A DNA stretch of 64,000 nt from Chitinophagaceae bacterium (GTDB lineage Bacteria > Bacteroidota > Bacteroidia > Chitinophagales > Chitinophagaceae), in NCBI GenBank assembly GCA_021151685.1, contig JAGKWS010000002.1, positions 23,460 to 87,459 on the forward strand, read 5' to 3'. A model generated the notes under the pieces. The model did no database searches. It saw only the letters and a list, made by a program, of their open reading frames with translations, and was not told the origin of the DNA. The position numbers and the translations under genes are program-made. Positions 61,319-64,000 of the stretch are shown here, in pieces (the first letter of the stretch is position 1; the number at the start of each line of letters is the position of its first letter).

Positions 61319-62122
61319 ATGAATAAGGGAATATACATTATAGGGGCAGTAATAATTGTAGGCATTATTGCATGGTTATTGGCACGAGAGGGGCAACCCG
61401 TTGACCAAACACCGGTACCAGAGCCGGAAACACCTGCACCCACACCTACAACGCCTACACCGGCACCTGTAGGGGCTACTGCTACACCCATACCTGTATC
61501 TACACCCATACCTGTATCTACACCACCGCCAGTTATTGCACCCATACCTGTGCCAGTACCGGCCCCGGCACCAGAGCCTACACCACCACCGGTAGTAACG
61601 CCCATACCAGTGCCTACACCAGTACCAACGCCTACACCACCACCAGTTATTACGCCCATACCAGTACCGGCACCAGTACCTACCTACACGCCACCGGCAC
61701 TAATGGCAGATGGTAACCTACCATGGGAGTTGGTAACAGGCAATAAGGTGCGATTCCCGTTTTTGCCAGAACCGTGGAAGAATCTAAACGTGAGAAATAA
61801 AGACATGTTTAGTCTTGATTTTCAACCTGTATTACCGCCATATGGCTATTACTGGCCAACATGGAGGGCACCACAAGGGCCGGAAGGGCAACGAAGAAAC
61901 TATTTTATTATTGGTGTACAAGGCGCGCCAGGTACGTACAACACAGAAGATAGGCTGTACATATGGACAGGCGATGAAGCAACAGCCGCCAGAACCCCTA
62001 AAGCTGCATCTGTATTGCTAAACGAGATATTGACATCATCATTAGCAAGCCCTGGGCAACCTTTGGGTAATAAGAAATTCATTTTGGATTACAACGGCAA
62101 TTTAGTCTGGGGCACACTATGA
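61319..62122 (+). CDS. membrane-anchored proline-repeat protein with C-terminal globular domain
   Basis: A 267-residue protein. The N-terminal membrane helix (GIYIIGAVIIVGIIAWLLA) is followed by about 95 residues of Pro-rich repeats (units like TPIPVPTPVP), which form a stiff extended rod. A globular C-terminal domain from about 135 (WELVTGNKVRFPFLPEPW to SLASPGQPLGNKKFILDYNG) completes it. The rod-and-head design suits a virion fibre or a protein crossing the periplasm. ATGA overlap with the next gene. No family recognised. Confidence 0.65.
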   Translation: MNKGIYIIGAVIIVGIIAWLLAREGQPVDQTPVPEPETPAPTPTTPTPAPVGATATPIPVSTPIPVSTPPPVIAPIPVPVPAPAPEPTPPPVVTPIPVPTPVPTPTPPPVITPIPVPAPVPTYTPPALMADGNLPWELVTGNKVRFPFLPEPWKNLNVRNKDMFSLDFQPVLPPYGYYWPTWRAPQGPEGQRRNYFIIGVQGAPGTYNTEDRLYIWTGDEATAARTPKAASVLLNEILTSSLASPGQPLGNKKFILDYNGNLVWGTL

Positions 62123-62229
62123 TAGCATATTTTATTATCGGCTGCATACTATTTGCCATAGCGGCAATAGTAATGATGCAGTACACAACAGGTAAAACAA
62201 CAAGCCTGACAACTAAAAAACTACTCTAA
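62119..62229 (+). CDS. 36-aa membrane peptide
   Basis: A single helix (AYFIIGCILFAIAAIVMMQY) and a Thr/Lys tail. It overlaps both neighbours (ATGA and TAATG). Confidence 0.5.
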   Translation: MIAYFIIGCILFAIAAIVMMQYTTGKTTSLTTKKLL

Positions 62230-62486
62230 TGCTACTGCTGCAAACAACATTCGATGTAAATATTCTGGTAGAGTTGCTGAAACAAGGCCCGGTTATAGCC
62301 GGTCTGGTCTTTGCAATTCTCTATTTCTACAAAAGGCAACAGGCATTGGAAGCCAACTTGCAAGCTGCTAACGATAAGTTGGAAAACTACCTGAAAGACG
62401 ACCGCAACAACCTGGTAAAGGTTATAGAGAACAATACCCGCATGATGCAGGAAATTGAAACATTCCTGATAAAAAACGACAAATGA
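62229..62486 (+). CDS. holin-like protein
   Basis: An 85-residue protein with one N-terminal membrane helix (GPVIAGLVFAILYFYKRQQA) and a charged helical, coiled-coil tail. This is the layout of single-helix holins of the BhlA/UviB type. It overlaps the spanin gene (ATGA) and shares an operon with the GH24 lysozyme, which lacks its own export signal. Holin function is inferred from topology and context. Confidence 0.6.
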   Translation: MLLLQTTFDVNILVELLKQGPVIAGLVFAILYFYKRQQALEANLQAANDKLENYLKDDRNNLVKVIENNTRMMQEIETFLIKNDK

Positions 62487-63022
62487 AAACACTCTACGCC
62501 ATCATCGCTACGGCACTGCTATTTGGTTGCAGCACCCCCAAAAAGGTAGTGAAGGAAACTCACAGCACCGATAGTGCCACACATACACGGGCAGATAGTC
62601 TGCAACAGGATAGTATTTCTGTCACCACAACCACTACCCGCGACACAGCAATTATCACTCCATACTCGGCTGCAGTACAGGTGATACCGCTCAACGATTT
62701 GCACCCGGCAAGAAAGTTCACACAAAGAACAGGCCATGCCACAACAACGGTTCTGGTTGATAGTGCCGGTACAATAACGGCCACCTGCGAATGTGATAGC
62801 GTAAAAACGTTGGTGCGATCGCTTACAGAAAGAAATACCTATCTGGAAAAACGAATAAAGCAGCACACGGCCAGTACAGAGAAAAGCACCAAAGAAAGCT
62901 ACTCTGCCAGCATCGAAAAAGGGTTAGGATGGGTACGGGCGCGGAGTATGAGAATTTGGATGGTCATTTGCCTGTTTCTGGCAGCGGAGTTCTTATACCG
63001 TGCCTATCGAAAGAAGTTCTAA
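62483..63022 (+). CDS. probable unimolecular spanin
   Basis: A 179-residue protein with an N-terminal lipoprotein signal (LLFGC, Cys about residue 16), a periplasmic part with a coiled coil (SLTERNTYLEKRIKQH), and a C-terminal membrane helix (RIWMVICLFLAAEFLYRAYR). A protein lipid-anchored in the outer membrane at one end and spanning the inner membrane at the other is the defining topology of a u-spanin, which fuses the two membranes in the last step of lysis. It directly follows the holin-like gene. Confidence 0.7.
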   Translation: MKTLYAIIATALLFGCSTPKKVVKETHSTDSATHTRADSLQQDSISVTTTTTRDTAIITPYSAAVQVIPLNDLHPARKFTQRTGHATTTVLVDSAGTITATCECDSVKTLVRSLTERNTYLEKRIKQHTASTEKSTKESYSASIEKGLGWVRARSMRIWMVICLFLAAEFLYRAYRKKF

Positions 63023-63033
63023 AACCAATATAT

Positions 63034-63120
63034 ATGCCAGTTACCAAAAAGAAAGCCCCGGCAAAAAAGAAAGGCACAGGCACTAAGAAGAAAGCCACAG
63101 CCAAAAAGAAAACCCGCTAA
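63034..63120 (+). CDS. 28-aa lysine-rich peptide, possible DNA-condensing protein
   Basis: The product is about half lysine (VTKKKAPAKKKGTGTKKKAT), like histone H1 tails or protamine-like viral core peptides. It is the last gene before the operon's strong terminator. It may neutralise packaged DNA; alternatively it is a translated remnant. Confidence 0.5.
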   Translation: MPVTKKKAPAKKKGTGTKKKATAKKKTR

Positions 63121-63145
63121 TGCGGCATCCATTGCCCGGCAGGTT

Positions 63146-63177
63146 AAAACCTCAACCCCGTAAGGTTGAGGTTTTTT
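63146..63177 (+). terminator. late-operon terminator
   Basis: A perfect 12-bp stem (63146-63157, 63164-63175, loop CCGTAA) ending in a T run. It closes the 55,397-63,120 operon. Confidence 0.9.
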
Positions 63178-63201
63178 GATGTACACAAGAAAACAATTGT
63201 T

Positions 63202-63209
63202 TACATTTG
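63202..63209 (+). promoter_or_regulatory. promoter -7 box TACATTTG for the right-hand transcription unit
   Basis: A TAnnTTTG box with TTTG at 63175-63178, 36 bp before the next ATG. A new transcription unit begins here. Confidence 0.5.
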
Positions 63210-63244
63210 TAAATCTTATTGTTGACATAAAAAATGCAACAAAA

Positions 63245-63547
63245 ATGGCTGAAAACACTTCAAAAAACGCAAAAAAAATCGTCAAAAATCGTGCAAATCC
63301 GCATGGGACGGGCATCATGCGGTTTGAAGTTGCCAAAATCATATCTACAGCATCAGCCCCGTTAACTATATCTCAAATTCACGTACAGGTAAAAAAAGAG
63401 TACCCTACTGTTACCCGCCAATGGGTGTACACAGTCATCACCGAATTAACCCAAACGGGCATCAATGGGTGCCCTCTCAAAACCTGCGAAAGAAGAGCCG
63501 GGCGCACGAAGTGCCCGGCATATTATATAACCACAAATCAGAATTAA
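63245..63547 (+). CDS. small winged-helix-like protein
   Basis: A 100-residue protein. A basic N-terminus (KNAKKIVKNRANPHGTG) precedes a helix-turn-helix-like core (ISTASAPLTISQIHVQVKKE, then TRQWVYTVITELTQTG) and a short cysteine-containing tail (CPLKTCERRAGRTKCP). It is probably a DNA-binding regulator of this transcription unit. I took the ATG at 63245 because the promoter box at 63202 excludes the longer frame from 63176. Confidence 0.6.
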   Translation: MAENTSKNAKKIVKNRANPHGTGIMRFEVAKIISTASAPLTISQIHVQVKKEYPTVTRQWVYTVITELTQTGINGCPLKTCERRAGRTKCPAYYITTNQN

Positions 63548-63548
63548 T

Positions 63549-63935
63549 ATGATTGACTTTGGCAACATGCCCGGAATGGGCGACATCATGAAATTGGCTG
63601 CACTGTTTGCACAGAATGGCAATACACAGCAAGTAATAACCGACCTCGTACAGAAGTACGCCACCAATGACAATGTAAAAATGGTGACCGGAAACCTTAT
63701 AAAAGGCATCGGCCAAATGCAGAAAGACAATAACACTCGCTACGTTCTGTATGTCGAAAGTACTGTAGACAACAAAGATGTAATTGTGAAAATAATGGCT
63801 CGTGACCCTGTCACATTCGCACTGGGCGAACATGTGACATTCTACCTGTCGCAAATAACACAGGAACAAATTATTACCGTCATCAACCTTTTCTTTAGCA
63901 ATGGAGCAACAAAACAACTTACAGCCGGACAATAA
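63549..63935 (+). CDS. right-hand unit protein, unknown
   Basis: A 128-residue soluble protein. The N-terminus is helical (MGDIMKLAALFAQNGNTQQV) and the C-terminal half beta-rich (TRYVLYVESTVDNKDVIVKI, HVTFYLSQITQEQIITVI). No family recognised. The next gene begins inside its 3' end, implying coupling. Confidence 0.55.
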   Translation: MIDFGNMPGMGDIMKLAALFAQNGNTQQVITDLVQKYATNDNVKMVTGNLIKGIGQMQKDNNTRYVLYVESTVDNKDVIVKIMARDPVTFALGEHVTFYLSQITQEQIITVINLFFSNGATKQLTAGQ

Positions 63936-64000
63936 CCAAACACCTGGTGCCGGTTCTATTGACCAATTTTTAAGCGAAGTGGTGCAGCCTACTATAACGG
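63901..64000 (+). CDS. partial ORF running off the right edge
   Basis: Starts at the ATG at 63901 with EQQNNLQPDNNQTPGAG, a disordered polar N-terminus, then a helix (SIDQFLSEVVQP). Only 33 codons are visible, overlapping the previous gene by 35 bp. The product cannot be named. Confidence 0.45.
   Translation, partial: MEQQNNLQPDNNQTPGAGSIDQFLSEVVQPTIT

Larger units (their letters stand above)
48435..64000. mobile_element. integrated virus-like element (prophage), left end to window edge
   Basis: It begins at a tRNA-fragment att site. It carries an early region, a primase-helicase, a methyltransferase, cargo genes, and a dense late operon with lysozyme, holin-like and spanin genes plus many tiny membrane proteins. 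No housekeeping gene occurs in it. There is no tail, portal or terminase gene, so a tailless membrane-containing phage is the preferred reading. The right end, integrase and packaging ATPase are not in the window. Confidence 0.75.

Noticed and set aside
61440..61700. Short tandem DNA repeats resembling a satellite or CRISPR-like array
   Set aside because: The periodicity comes from Pro/Thr/Val codons of one intact reading frame; there are no spacers. No CRISPR array was seen anywhere in the window.
48435..64000. Filamentous (inovirus) prophage
   Set aside because: Small membrane proteins would fit, but there is no Zot-type ATPase or rolling-circle Rep, and a full lysis set is present, which inoviruses do not use.

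Overview
The window looks like a chromosomal contig of a Bacteroidota bacterium, probably Chitinophagaceae or a close relative. Supporting signs are: many promoter -7 boxes of the Bacteroidota form TAnnTTTG; a short (285 aa) primary sigma factor; a type IX secretion C-terminal sorting domain; a serine-palmitoyltransferase-like enzyme; a relative of the IPExxxVDY family; and a tRNA gene without an encoded CCA.

Positions 1-48,230 are host chromosome. In order they hold: a TPR protein cut by the window edge; a lipoprotein / seven-helix membrane protein / histidine kinase / response regulator operon; rpoD; a glutaryl-CoA dehydrogenase; a HAD phosphatase; a cystathionine beta-synthase; a five-gene MoxR AAA+ ATPase / vWA-beta-propeller / TPR cluster (9,396-15,855) that I match to the predicted MoxR-vWA-beta-propeller ('bpX') ternary systems; a heme operon hemA-hemC-hemD-hemE-hemF with a FeoA-like protein; an aminotransferase; an alpha/beta hydrolase and glycosyltransferase pair; a secreted DUF695/RraB-like protein; an LptF/G permease; lysA; a LytS-type TPR kinase; an alpha-oxoamine synthase; tRNA-Glu; tpiA; an orphan RND adaptor; a ThiE-like protein; a SUMF1-like protein; rel; odhB; a PAS kinase / NtrC regulator pair; a T9SS cargo protein; and a glycosyltransferase. 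Three intergenic or gene-flanking inverted-repeat structures look like small non-autonomous mobile elements.

From about 48,435 to the right edge lies an integrated virus-like element. Its left end is marked by a 20-bp fragment identical to the 3' end of tRNA-Glu, next to what looks like that tRNA's own terminator. The intact tRNA and right att site should therefore lie beyond 64,000. The element begins with a divergent control region (promoter, 36-codon micro-ORF in a long inverted repeat, strong terminator). It continues with small early genes, a cytosine DNA methyltransferase and a TOPRIM/SF3 primase-helicase. Two secreted cargo-like genes (SH3-DUF3761 and an EGF-like lipoprotein) flank an iteron-like array. 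Then comes a dense, translationally coupled late operon (55,397-63,120): one or two soluble structural candidates, more than a dozen tiny single-helix membrane proteins, a GH24 lysozyme, a holin-like protein, a unimolecular spanin and a 28-aa lysine-rich peptide. I see no terminase, portal, tail or Zot gene. The best hypothesis is a tailless, membrane-containing prophage of an undescribed group, with its packaging ATPase and integrase expected past the right edge.
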